From contig CAVRJA010000005.1 in the NCBI GenBank assembly GCA_963721405.1, positions 62,001 through 126,000 of the forward strand: a stretch of 64,000 nt of DNA, read 5' to 3'. Position numbers and translations under genes: made by a program. Below, one piece after another: positions 25,395-33,882 of the stretch (position 1 is the stretch's first letter; each line of letters starts with the position of its first letter). The DNA comes from JAFNAG01 sp963721405. GTDB taxonomy: Bacteria > Acidobacteriota > UBA6911. The notes beneath the pieces were generated by a model. The model saw only the letters and a program-made list of their open reading frames with translations, made no database searches and had not been told where the DNA came from.

Positions 25395-25871
25395 GTAGGT
25401 CCCGGCCGCCGGGCGGGATCTTTCTAATCCCCGCCGCGCCCATGAACCGCGTCACGGAATCCATTGCAAATTCTGTACATCCCGGTGCGACGAGCTTGAA
25501 GGCGGCGGAGTCTCGGCAGAGCAAGGCGAGGGGCGAGCGATTGAGGTTCCGAGAGTCTTGGGTCCCGTCCGGCGAGACTGTCTCAAAACCAGGCGTCCTG
25601 GAGGGACGCAGAGAGAGTAGCCGGGGGCTAGACGCGCAGCGGCGCTGCCCCCGGTCAGGCCAGGCAAGTGGTTAGAGCCCCGGGGCGACAGAAGTCATTT
25701 GTTTGTAGATGTTTTCTGCCGCCCCTGCCGGGGCTCGGTTTCTCATTCGTCCACTACCCCGGGCGGCGCTTCGCTTGCCCGGGGCTACTGTCTCCAGCCC
25801 TTCCAGGGCTGGGATTGAGGGCAGATCGCCGGGTGTACGAGTTTTGAGACATTCTCGGCGGCCGGGACTAC
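25395..25871. mobile_element. MITE/REP-like intergenic element, copy C
   Basis: A 477 bp element starting with GTAGGTCCCGGCCGCC (25395-25410) and ending with the inverse at 25857-25871 (one base shorter). An inner inverted repeat pairs 25561-25589 with 25841-25869. The inner part is strongly similar to copy B in the same orientation. The outer left arm, about 150 bp, differs between B and C. No transposase or real coding sequence is inside. Confidence 0.78.
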
Positions 25872-25903
25872 ATGAACAGACTTTGCGGGACGCGCATCAC
25901 TCT

Positions 25904-26929
25904 TCAGGTCAGGATTCGTCTCATGGCCTCGGCGAATCCGATCTTGTCCGTACCTCCGGACCTGACGGCATTCTCCAGATAGGCCAGCGCTCCCGGGACG
26001 TAGGGGTACTGGGCTTCGTAGGCGGCTACGATCTTCTGGAATTCCGCGAATACGGTGGCGGGATTTCGTTCTCGCTGCCACATGGCTTTCAGATTCAGAA
26101 TCGCCGTGTGCATTTGGGGTTTTTGCCGTTCCTGCTGAATAAAGTCTCTCAGGATCATGGCAGCCTCGAGCATGGAACCGGGCGCCGCCAATTCCTGTTG
26201 CGCCACGGTTGCCGTGGCTGGCTTTGCCACGATGATCGGTCCCCTTTTGGGCTTCTGTTCGGACTGCGGTTTTGCGGGAGTGACAGTCTGGGGCGGCGAT
26301 TCGACCGGCTCACTCTTCTCGCCTGGCTCGGCTGACGCTGCAGCCTTTTCCGGTTCCGGCGCCGGCGGCTTCACCGGAAGCGCAGGCATCTGGTTTCCAT
26401 CCACAACGACTTCGACCGCTCCCCGGGCTGTGTCAATGATCAGACCGTGGATCTTGACAGCCTGGGGAACGATCCCCGAATTGCGGAGATATCCGACTGC
26501 TGCGAGCACATTGTCCTTGATGCCGGCGAACGCGCCGAACCAGGTGCGCAGGTCTTCATCGCCGAAGGCGGTCCGGGGAATGCCGGCCTTGCGGAAAGCC
26601 TCTGCCACATCGACAGCCGCGAAATTCGCGAGGCCGCAATCGGTGTGTCCCAGGACGATGATTTCCCGGGCGTGCTTGACATAAAGTGCGACGGCGACCG
26701 ACCGCAAGGAATCGCGGTTTTTTTCTGACAGCTGATTCCCGGCATTCCTGATGACCACCGCTCGATCCCGGGGGAGTCCCAACGCAGGCTCCAGCAATCC
26801 CGTCAGTCGTGCGTCGATGCAGACGACGACGGCAAACGGCTCACCCGCGGGGTCCAGGCTGCGTGGCTTTCCCGCGAGGAAGCTCTTGTTGGCCTCGCAG
26901 ATCTGTTGCAGCAGAGTTTGCTCAGTCAT
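25904..26929 (-). CDS. Beta-type carbonic anhydrase with a proline-rich linker and an extra C-terminal domain
   Basis: A 341-residue protein. The beta-carbonic anhydrase core covers about 1-185: CIDARL gives C37, D39 and R41, and GHTDCG gives H95 and C98, the full zinc set. It interconverts CO2 and bicarbonate in the cytosol. After it comes a Pro/Glu/Lys-rich linker (about 187-240), then a predicted helical region (about 250-341) that I do not recognise. Ordinary beta enzymes end near residue 200. It is the last gene of an apparent operon after a PP2C phosphatase (38 bp gap) and a MauE-like gene. Confidence 0.87.
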   Translation of the reverse strand: MTEQTLLQQICEANKSFLAGKPRSLDPAGEPFAVVVCIDARLTGLLEPALGLPRDRAVVIRNAGNQLSEKNRDSLRSVAVALYVKHAREIIVLGHTDCGLANFAAVDVAEAFRKAGIPRTAFGDEDLRTWFGAFAGIKDNVLAAVGYLRNSGIVPQAVKIHGLIIDTARGAVEVVVDGNQMPALPVKPPAPEPEKAAASAEPGEKSEPVESPPQTVTPAKPQSEQKPKRGPIIVAKPATATVAQQELAAPGSMLEAAMILRDFIQQERQKPQMHTAILNLKAMWQRERNPATVFAEFQKIVAAYEAQYPYVPGALAYLENAVRSGGTDKIGFAEAMRRILT

Positions 26930-26967
26930 GATTGACCGCCTTCCAGGCAACGCCTGCGTCAGGCAGG

Positions 26968-28248
26968 CTAAGTCGAAACACCCGCGCCACCGGCCGCGGC
27001 TGGCTTCGTCGGTTCGGGCTCACGTACAACCAGCATAAGCGTTATGTCGTCGCGGATGCGCTCCGCGCCGCAGAACTCGAGTAACTCGTCTATCAGTTCG
27101 CGAATCACACTGACCGGATCGCCGGCGGCATGCCCGTGCAGGAAGGCGACCAGGCGTTCCTCCCCGTATTCCTCTTCCTGTCTATTGAAGGCCTCCGTGA
27201 TGCCGTCGGTGAAGAGGATCAGGCGATCACCCGGGCCAATCCGCGTTACTCCGGTCTCGAAGCCGGAGTTCGGATCTATGCCGAGAACGAGGGCGGTGGC
27301 GGGAAGCCGTTCCATGACAGTGCCGGTGTGGATCATAAAGGGCGCATTGTGGCCCGCATTTATGTAAAGCAATTCGCCGGTGACCGTGTCCAGTTCCGCA
27401 TAGAAAAGCGTGACGAGGCTGTTGTCCGGAATGTTGGAATACAGATAGACATTCAGCTTGGCTACCAGATCGGCGCCCCGGTGCCCCGCTGCCAGGAGGG
27501 TCCGGAGGCTGCCCTGCAGGAGTGCCATGAGGAGGGCTGCCGGCATGCCCTTGCCGGCCACGTCTCCCACAACGAGTCCGATGCGATTGTCCTCCAGCTC
27601 GATAATGTCGTAGTAGTCGCCGCCGACGGTGTTTGCGGGCCTCATGTAACAGTGAATGCCCATGGCGTTGCGAAAATAGGGACCCGGCGGAACCAGGCCG
27701 AACTGGATTTCACGGGCAATCTCGAGGTCTCCCTTCAGATCGAGCTTGTCCCGGAGCTCAATGAGCAGGAGCAGAAAAAGAGTCGCGAACGCGATGAACA
27801 GCCAGACCGCCCAGGAGAAATAGGAATCGTCGGACGCGCCGGCTGCGGATACCAGCAGCTGGATCCATGCCAGGAGGAAAACAAAAGTCGCCCCCGCAAA
27901 GGCGATGCGGCGCGCAGGGCTCATGCGGTTGGCCAGTGAGACGAAGACCTTCCAGCACATCGCCGGATAACGCCTGTGCCAGGGGAGGGCCCGCAGGGAT
28001 TCGAGATCGATCCCGCGCATGTAAAAACGCCAGGCATCCCGGGCGTCGCGCCGGACGAGATCCCGGAAATCGTCGCGAGTGACGCCTTGAGTGAACAGGT
28101 CTCGGAGGCCCGAGAATGCGGATGCTCTTGTGCGGGTCTTGCGTGCGGACGGCCGCCGCGTTTCAGAGTTGCGCGCGCCGTCCTCAAAGTGGGAGGCAAA
28201 ATCGCTCAACCGCTGGCGGAAGGTCGATAATTCCGTCTTGAGAGTCAT
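26968..28248 (-). CDS. Membrane-anchored SpoIIE-type PP2C serine/threonine phosphatase
   Basis: A 426-residue protein. A cytosolic, Arg-rich N-terminal part (1-110) precedes two membrane spans (about 114-137 and 144-162). The phosphatase domain has REIQFGLVP, GGDYYDI, GDVAGKGMPAALLMA, NAGHNAP, LILFTDGITEAFN and the final RDDITLMLV, all of the RsbU/SpoIIE metal-site set. Such enzymes usually dephosphorylate anti-sigma-antagonist (STAS) proteins. None is encoded nearby, so the substrate is unknown. It is sandwiched between a carbonic anhydrase gene and a MauE-like gene on the same strand. Confidence 0.88.
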   Translation of the reverse strand: MTLKTELSTFRQRLSDFASHFEDGARNSETRRPSARKTRTRASAFSGLRDLFTQGVTRDDFRDLVRRDARDAWRFYMRGIDLESLRALPWHRRYPAMCWKVFVSLANRMSPARRIAFAGATFVFLLAWIQLLVSAAGASDDSYFSWAVWLFIAFATLFLLLLIELRDKLDLKGDLEIAREIQFGLVPPGPYFRNAMGIHCYMRPANTVGGDYYDIIELEDNRIGLVVGDVAGKGMPAALLMALLQGSLRTLLAAGHRGADLVAKLNVYLYSNIPDNSLVTLFYAELDTVTGELLYINAGHNAPFMIHTGTVMERLPATALVLGIDPNSGFETGVTRIGPGDRLILFTDGITEAFNRQEEEYGEERLVAFLHGHAAGDPVSVIRELIDELLEFCGAERIRDDITLMLVVREPEPTKPAAAGGAGVST

Positions 28249-28288
28249 GGCGGGCTCCAGCTCAAAGCCTTCCTGAATCTGCTGCCGG

Positions 28289-28720
28289 TCAAGGCGACAC
28301 TTGCTTCAAGCGGCCGCGGATCCTGGCCTCCGCCGTCAGGAAGAGTGCCGGCAGCAGGAATGAGGCGTCCCGGGCGATGGTCAAAGGGGAGATCCGATCC
28401 CCCGGCCCGAAGCACCCGCAGTCCGCTTCGATGCCCCGGAAATAGGTAACGGCGAGAAGGACGATGAATACCGACAGCAATCCTGCTGTCGCGGCGGCGA
28501 ACCAGGGCAGCCGCCAGCCGATCAGCATCGAGGCTCCCAACACAACTTCCATCCAGGGGAAATATGTGGACAGCGGGAGAATCAGGCTGGATGGAAACAG
28601 CTGATAGCTGGAGAGCGTCGCCGCGAATTGCAGGGGTGATTCGATCTTGATGTAGCCGCTGTAAAGGAAGATTCCGGCCAGAATAATCCGGCAAGCCCAG
28701 TGAACGATGCGCAAGGCCAT
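28289..28720 (-). CDS. MauE/DoxX-like membrane protein
   Basis: A 143-residue inner-membrane protein with about four hydrophobic helices. The pattern LAGIFLYSGYIKIESPLQFA and the loop DCGCFG are typical of MauE/DoxX-like proteins, which are linked to disulfide handling or maturation of periplasmic enzymes. The paired Cys residues in CGC could be redox-active. It heads the apparent operon with the PP2C phosphatase 40 bp downstream. No methylamine dehydrogenase gene is nearby. Confidence 0.8.
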   Translation of the reverse strand: MALRIVHWACRIILAGIFLYSGYIKIESPLQFAATLSSYQLFPSSLILPLSTYFPWMEVVLGASMLIGWRLPWFAAATAGLLSVFIVLLAVTYFRGIEADCGCFGPGDRISPLTIARDASFLLPALFLTAEARIRGRLKQVSP

Positions 28721-28954
28721 TGAGATACCCCGTCAGAGTAAAACAGCAGAGCGTGCAGAGGTCCCAGAAAAAATAAAAGAAAATGGCGTCAAATGCAAAG
28801 AATAACCATCGGGATCGGCTTTGCCAAACCGGCCGCGCTCATGGCCGGCGGAGCGGTGGATTCAGTAAAACATACCAATCCGGGCCGGTTTTGCATACAA
28901 TTCACTCGACAGCGAACCTTTCCGAACCAACACCATCCCTTGGGGGATACGTGC

Positions 28955-29506
28955 ATGTCCGTCGGATTCATCTATCTCATCGCGTTCCTGGTCGGCCTGG
29001 GGTATTCCGTGGTTGTCGGGCTGTCCAGCCACTTGTTCGGCGGTCACGTCGGCGATGTCCATATGGATGTTGGCACCGATCTGCCCATCACGCCCCTGAG
29101 CCCTACCGTAATTGCCACATTCCTGACCGGTTTCGGCGGCGGGGGGATGCTCGCAAACTCCTATTTTCAGCTCTCGGTCGGGAAAGGCGTCCTGGTAGCT
29201 CTGCTGACCGGGATCCTGCTCAGCGGCGGCACCTTCGGTGCACTGACGCTGCTGTTCAAGAACACGCAGGCGGGGAGCGAGTACTCCCTCGATGATATGA
29301 TCGGCCGGGTGGTGCAGATCATCACGCCGATCCCGGAGAACGGGACCGGCGAGGTGGCGCTCATCGCCAAGGGGACGCGCATTATCGGGCCCGCCCGGTC
29401 GGCGGACGGGAAGGCCATTTCCCGCAACAGCGCCGTGGAGATCGTCCGTGTAGTTGGGAACGTCTATTACGTTCGCGTTGCCGGCCAAACCGGAGCGGCA
29501 TCGTGA
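28955..29506 (+). CDS. NfeD-like membrane protein with a C-terminal OB domain
   Basis: A 183-residue protein with about three membrane spans (5-25, 48-70, 78-98), followed by a small beta-rich domain (about 110-183, DMIGRVVQIITPIPENGTGEVAL). NfeD-type proteins sit next to flotillin-like genes and interact with them in membrane microdomains. Here the flotillin gene follows 41 bp downstream on the same strand. The ATG at 28955 has GGGGGA upstream. The peptidase domain of long NfeD forms is absent, so it is a short-form member. Confidence 0.78.
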   Translation: MSVGFIYLIAFLVGLGYSVVVGLSSHLFGGHVGDVHMDVGTDLPITPLSPTVIATFLTGFGGGGMLANSYFQLSVGKGVLVALLTGILLSGGTFGALTLLFKNTQAGSEYSLDDMIGRVVQIITPIPENGTGEVALIAKGTRIIGPARSADGKAISRNSAVEIVRVVGNVYYVRVAGQTGAAS

Positions 29507-29547
29507 TCGGTCGTGCCGTGGATTGCACCCTTCGATGAGGTAATTCT

Positions 29548-31020
29548 ATGTTTTCCGATCTAAACGTTGTCGTCGTCATCGCAGGTCTCGCGCTCGCGTT
29601 CATCCTCGCAATATATGCGGTCGCGCGCCGCTACAAGAAAGTCGGCCCAAACCAGGTCATGATCATCTCGGGCCGCAAGTACAAGATCAAGACATCGGAC
29701 GGGCGGATTGACGAGGTCGGGTTCCGCATCCGCCGCGGCGGGGGCGCCTTCATCCTTCCCCTGGTGGAGAAAATCGACCTGCTGAGCCTTGAAATTATGA
29801 CCCTCGACATCACGACTCCGGAGGTGTACACCCGGCCCGGCGTGCCGATCATCGTCGATGGCGTGGCGCAGGTCAAAGTCGGCGGGGATGAGCAATCCAT
29901 CCGGACGGCGTCGGAGCAGTTCTTGGGCAAGACTCCGGAGCAGATCAAAGACATCGCCATGCAGACGGTCGAAGGCCACCTGCGCGCGATCGTGGGCACG
30001 ATGACGATCGAAGACATTTACAGAAACCGCGATCAGTTCGCCTCGTCCGTGCAGGAAGTCGCCGTCTCCGATCTCGCCAACATGGGGATCCAGATCGTGT
30101 CTTTCACCCTGAAGGACATCCGGGACGGTCACGGGTATCTCGAAGCCCTGGGCAAGCCGCGCACTGCCGAGGTCAAGCGCGATGCGGTCATCGCGCAGGC
30201 AGAGGCGGACCGCGATGCGACCATCAAATCGGCGATGGCACGCCAGGCGGGGGAGATCGCGAAATTCCAGGCTGAAACCCAGATTGCGGAAGCTCAGAAA
30301 AACTTCCTGCTGCAGAAAGCCGGGTACGATGCCTCGACCAACGAAGCCAAGGCGCAAGCCGACCTCGCCTACGATCTGCAGCGTTACAAGACCAACCAGG
30401 CCCTGAAGCGCGAGGAGGTCCAGATCGCCGTGGTGGAAAAGGAACAACAGATCGTCGTCCAGGAGCGGGAGATCCTGCGCCGTGAGAAGGAACTCGAGGC
30501 GACCGTGAAGCGCCTGGCCGACGCCGAACGCTACAAGCTGCAGACCGAAGCCGAAGCCAACCGTTTCAAATTTGAAACCGAAGCCCGCGGCCAGGCAGAG
30601 GCGCAGAAAGCGAAAGGGTTCGCCCAGGCGGACGTGGTCAAGGCTACGGGGACGGCGGAGGCGGAAGTGGTTGCGCTCAAGGGATCCGCCGAGGCGCAGG
30701 CCATGGCCAAAAAGGCGGCTTCCTGGAAGGAGTACAACCAGGCCGCGGTCCTTCAGCTGATTCTCCAGACGCTGCCTGAAATCGCCCAGGCCATCGCCCA
30801 GCCGCTGAGCAAGACCGACTCGATCACCATCGTCAGCACCGGCAACGACGGTTCGGGAGCAGGTGCCAGCAAGGTCACTCGCGACGTTGCCGAAATCATG
30901 GCCCAACTGCCGCCGATCGTCGAAGGCCTTTCGGGGCTGGACCTGAAAAAACTCGTGGATCTCGTGCCCCAGCTGAAAGTGGACCGGCCGGGCGGCGCAA
31001 AACCGGAGGGGAACAAGTAG
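29548..31020 (+). CDS. Flotillin-like SPFH-domain protein
   Basis: A 490-residue protein. An N-terminal membrane segment (about 6-27) is followed by the SPFH domain (about 35-200; VGPNQVMIISGRKYK) and a long Ala/Glu/Lys-rich coiled coil (about 205-390) with many AEA repeats. It ends in a short helical part (PPIVEGLSGLDLKKLVDLVPQL). Flotillins oligomerise on the membrane and organise microdomains. It pairs with the NfeD-like gene and converges with an MCE gene; a hairpin at 31030-31074 separates them. Confidence 0.9.
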   Translation: MFSDLNVVVVIAGLALAFILAIYAVARRYKKVGPNQVMIISGRKYKIKTSDGRIDEVGFRIRRGGGAFILPLVEKIDLLSLEIMTLDITTPEVYTRPGVPIIVDGVAQVKVGGDEQSIRTASEQFLGKTPEQIKDIAMQTVEGHLRAIVGTMTIEDIYRNRDQFASSVQEVAVSDLANMGIQIVSFTLKDIRDGHGYLEALGKPRTAEVKRDAVIAQAEADRDATIKSAMARQAGEIAKFQAETQIAEAQKNFLLQKAGYDASTNEAKAQADLAYDLQRYKTNQALKREEVQIAVVEKEQQIVVQEREILRREKELEATVKRLADAERYKLQTEAEANRFKFETEARGQAEAQKAKGFAQADVVKATGTAEAEVVALKGSAEAQAMAKKAASWKEYNQAAVLQLILQTLPEIAQAIAQPLSKTDSITIVSTGNDGSGAGASKVTRDVAEIMAQLPPIVEGLSGLDLKKLVDLVPQLKVDRPGGAKPEGNK

Positions 31021-31029
31021 CAGCCGAAT

Positions 31030-31074
31030 GCCGGGCGACGAAGGCTTCCGCGAGCGGCGCGGCTGTCGCCCGGC
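31030..31074. terminator. Hairpin between convergent flotillin and MCE genes
   Basis: GCCGGGCGAC (31030-31039) pairs exactly with GTCGCCCGGC (31065-31074), leaving a 25-base GC-rich loop. It lies between the two stop codons and is followed on the + strand by ACTTTTTC. It can act as a terminator for the rightward gene. Confidence 0.6.
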
Positions 31075-31075
31075 G

Positions 31076-31795
31076 TTACTTTTTCAGGCGCTTAATCTCA
31101 TCCTCGACCTTGCGGGCCGCAGGCTCGTCTCCTTTTTTCCGGATCCAGTCGCGCGCCTGCTCCAGTCTTTTCATGGCCGCATCAAATTCCTTCTGGTGGT
31201 TCTTTCTGAATTGCTCCAGACCCTCCTGCGCCTGGCCGGCGCCTTGCTCGGCCAGCGTCCTGATCTGCGATAACGCGTCTTCCACTTCCTTCCGATAGGG
31301 AGACTGGCGGTATTCTTCGATGAGCTGCGCGGCCTGACTCTGGATCTGCTTCCAATAATCGAGAGCGTACTGCTTTCCCTCTTCCACCAGCGTCGGTTTC
31401 GGCGGGCTGATCCCCTGAACGCGTTCTCCGTCCGCGAAACGGCGTCCCATTTCGGAGGGGGTCTCGATCTCGATGGCATTACTGCCCACAAGGCGGAAGA
31501 GCGGCGCGCGCTTCAGGGTGAATCGCGTGCCGTGCGTGACCTTGGCCGCATAGTCCTCCCGCAGCTGAATGGTGACGCCGATCTGGTTGTCCATCAGAGG
31601 CTCGACCTTCACGACTTTCCCCACAGAATAACCGCGCCAGATGACCGGGTCCTCTCTCTTGAGTTCTCCGATGTCGGGGAAGAGCACGACCAGCGTCAAC
31701 GGGCCACCGCTGAGGATGAGCCAGATTATTGCCGCGACGACGAGGAGTGCGGCAGCGATGCCCAGCCACATTCCTTTGTTTTCCCGGAACGACAT
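31076..31795 (-). CDS. MCE/MlaD-domain protein
   Basis: A 239-residue protein. One N-terminal membrane helix (about 10-30) is followed by an MCE/MlaD domain (about 35-115; VVLFPDIGELKREDPVIWRGY, then VGKVVKVEPL) and a charged coiled coil (about 145-235). MCE proteins form periplasmic rings that carry lipids between membranes, normally with an ABC permease and ATPase. None is adjacent, so this is an orphan gene. The ATG has GGAGGG upstream. It lies 98 bp downstream of the murJ stop on the same strand. Confidence 0.82.
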   Translation of the reverse strand: MSFRENKGMWLGIAAALLVVAAIIWLILSGGPLTLVVLFPDIGELKREDPVIWRGYSVGKVVKVEPLMDNQIGVTIQLREDYAAKVTHGTRFTLKRAPLFRLVGSNAIEIETPSEMGRRFADGERVQGISPPKPTLVEEGKQYALDYWKQIQSQAAQLIEEYRQSPYRKEVEDALSQIRTLAEQGAGQAQEGLEQFRKNHQKEFDAAMKRLEQARDWIRKKGDEPAARKVEDEIKRLKK

Positions 31796-31893
31796 GGCGC
31801 CCTCCGTTTCGAACGGGGATCGGAACTACCGCGGATGATGCCTATCATAGCACTGTTTAGCCTGGACCTGACCGCCAGCGGGCTGACCGGCTT

Positions 31894-33552
31894 TCACCTG
31901 TTTTTCATGCGCAACAAATTGCGCGCTTCCTCCACGCCCAGGATCACCGTTGCAGGAAGATAGACCGCTCCGAAAAAGGCGAGGGCGCCGCAGCCGTCCA
32001 GAACCGGCTGCCAGGAAGCACGTACCAGGGGGATTCCATGAAAGACCGGCAGCAGGAAGTGCAGCGCTGCCAGAGACAGGAATCCCGCCGCAAGCGCCGA
32101 GCACCACAGCCGGGCGGAATAAGCAGGCTCGATCCGGCACTTCCCGATTCGCTTTTCCATTGCCCCGCGAAGCAGCAGGTATTCGACCCATCCGGCGATT
32201 CCCGCAGATGCCGTGAGTCCCACGGCTCCGAATACCAGCGCTGCGTCCGCTGCCTGGGGGCCGGGCAGCCGGAGCACATCTGCGATCGCCCACGCGATCA
32301 CCGGCCTGAAGGGGAACGCGAGCAGATAGCCGAGTCCCGCGGTCAGCGCCACCCTCACGACGGCGAAACGGAGTGGCGTCGTGGTGTCATGGAGGGCATA
32401 GAAAGCGGAGTTATAAATCCTTCCGCGCGTGATTGCGACCAGGCCGATGGTCGAGCCGGCCAGTGCATACCACACGTAAATGCTGTCGGCCGCGCCGAAC
32501 TGGCCTGTCTGGTAGAGGGCTGCCACCAGGCGCCGGCCGATCAGGATGAATCCGACCACGGTGGGGATGATGAAAAATGCCACCTGGCGGATTCCCGCGG
32601 CGAGTCGCCGGCGAAGGCCGGCAGCGATTTCTTCTTCCGACCCGACCGCGCTTGACATCTGCGGCAACTCGGCGGCCGCCACGGACATGCCGAACAGGCT
32701 TACCGGGAGCAGATAAATCGTCTGTGCATAACCTAGAATGGAAACCGCACCCGGCCCATTGCGCAGATAGCTGGCAATCAGCTGGTCGATGTAGGCGCTG
32801 ACCTGCACCACTCCCCGGCTCAGGATGGCGGGGGCGGTATTCCGGATAACCGTCCTTACCTGCGGCAGGGAGGTCGCAAAGCCGGGTCGTAACGTCCTGG
32901 CATAACGAAACACGAACGGCGCCTGCACCATGAGTTGCAGCATTGACCCGGCGACGGTTCCCCACGCGAGGGCCTCCGCAAGGGAGGTCTGGCTCATTCG
33001 GGACCCGAAGGCCACCATGACCGCGACCATCGCGGCATTCCAAAGCACGGGGGCCACATAGGAAAGGAAGAACTTGCGATGGCTGTTCAGGACGCCAAGG
33101 CACCAGGCGCTCAGAACGAGGATGCCGACACCGGGGAATAGGATCCGGACGACCCGGATCGTGAGTTCCCTGGCTTCTCCCTCGAACCCCGGGACGATTA
33201 GGTCGACGATCCAGGGGGTGAGGATCACGCCCAGGACCACGACTGCACTTATAAATACCGCCAGGATGGAGGCAATCGCACCTGCAACCCGGCCGGCCAG
33301 ATCTTCATCTCCCTGGGCGAGAAGCCGGGAATAGACGGGGATGAAGGATGCCGAAAGCACACCCTCGCCGAACAGGTTTTGCAGGAAGTTTGGTATGCGC
33401 AACCCCGCGCGGAAAACCCCGGCTGCCATGGAAGTGCCGCCGAAATAGCCGGCAAAAATGCGTTCACGGATCAGACCGGCGATGCGGCTGAGCAGAATTC
33501 CGGCCGCGACAAAAAATGCGTAGCTGGAGGAGCGGCGCCGGTGGCTTTCCAA
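31894..33552 (-). CDS. murJ: Lipid II flippase MurJ
   Basis: A 552-residue polytopic membrane protein, about 14 hydrophobic helices. The start of the protein has GLIRERIFAGYFG and the first conserved loop RIPNFLQNLFGEGVLSASFIPVYS, the hallmark of MurJ/MviN. It flips lipid-linked peptidoglycan precursor to the periplasmic side. Translation starts at TTG (33552), supported by AAGGAGAG a few bases upstream. It is divergent from the M14 peptidase gene. Confidence 0.92.
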   Translation of the reverse strand: MESHRRRSSSYAFFVAAGILLSRIAGLIRERIFAGYFGGTSMAAGVFRAGLRIPNFLQNLFGEGVLSASFIPVYSRLLAQGDEDLAGRVAGAIASILAVFISAVVVLGVILTPWIVDLIVPGFEGEARELTIRVVRILFPGVGILVLSAWCLGVLNSHRKFFLSYVAPVLWNAAMVAVMVAFGSRMSQTSLAEALAWGTVAGSMLQLMVQAPFVFRYARTLRPGFATSLPQVRTVIRNTAPAILSRGVVQVSAYIDQLIASYLRNGPGAVSILGYAQTIYLLPVSLFGMSVAAAELPQMSSAVGSEEEIAAGLRRRLAAGIRQVAFFIIPTVVGFILIGRRLVAALYQTGQFGAADSIYVWYALAGSTIGLVAITRGRIYNSAFYALHDTTTPLRFAVVRVALTAGLGYLLAFPFRPVIAWAIADVLRLPGPQAADAALVFGAVGLTASAGIAGWVEYLLLRGAMEKRIGKCRIEPAYSARLWCSALAAGFLSLAALHFLLPVFHGIPLVRASWQPVLDGCGALAFFGAVYLPATVILGVEEARNLLRMKNR

Positions 33553-33882
33553 TCAACTCTCCTTGTGTCCGGCCCTCCGGCGGGCCGAAGGAACGGTTGT
33601 CAGCAGGGAAATTGCGGGGGAGCATCTTTCCACGGACCGTCGTTCGCGCCCGCGCCCCGCGGACCGATCATACTGACAAACAGGGCGCCGGCCAAGAGCC
33701 TTCCACCAGGCAGGGCCCCATCCGGCAGAACCCGGAGAAGTATTTTGTGGCATTCCGTTTGAGGGAGTTTTATCTTGTCCCTTCAGGCCGGCTTCCACCT
33801 TTTCCAGGCATGGCAAACGACGGTGCCGGTATCGGTTTTGCAGCGCCGCACATTTACCCCCGTCACAAGAAGGAGACAGTGT
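33553..33882. promoter_or_regulatory. Divergent intergenic region murJ / M14 peptidase
   Basis: These 330 bp separate divergent genes and should contain both promoters. AAGGAG at about 33870-33875 is the ribosome binding site of the rightward gene, and AAGGAGAG serves murJ. The middle is GC-rich with a weak GGCCC/GGGCC inverted pair near 33570. I see no gene and no clear promoter boxes. Confidence 0.4.

Noticed and set aside
25709..26335. Open frame running from repeat copy C into the carbonic anhydrase gene
   Set aside because: It starts in the repeat and reads antisense through a known gene. Similar frames in copies A and B share only repeat-derived sequence.
29560..30906. 448-codon frame opposite flotillin
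   Set aside because: Antisense to a coiled-coil gene; low-complexity Leu/Gly/Asp-rich composition.
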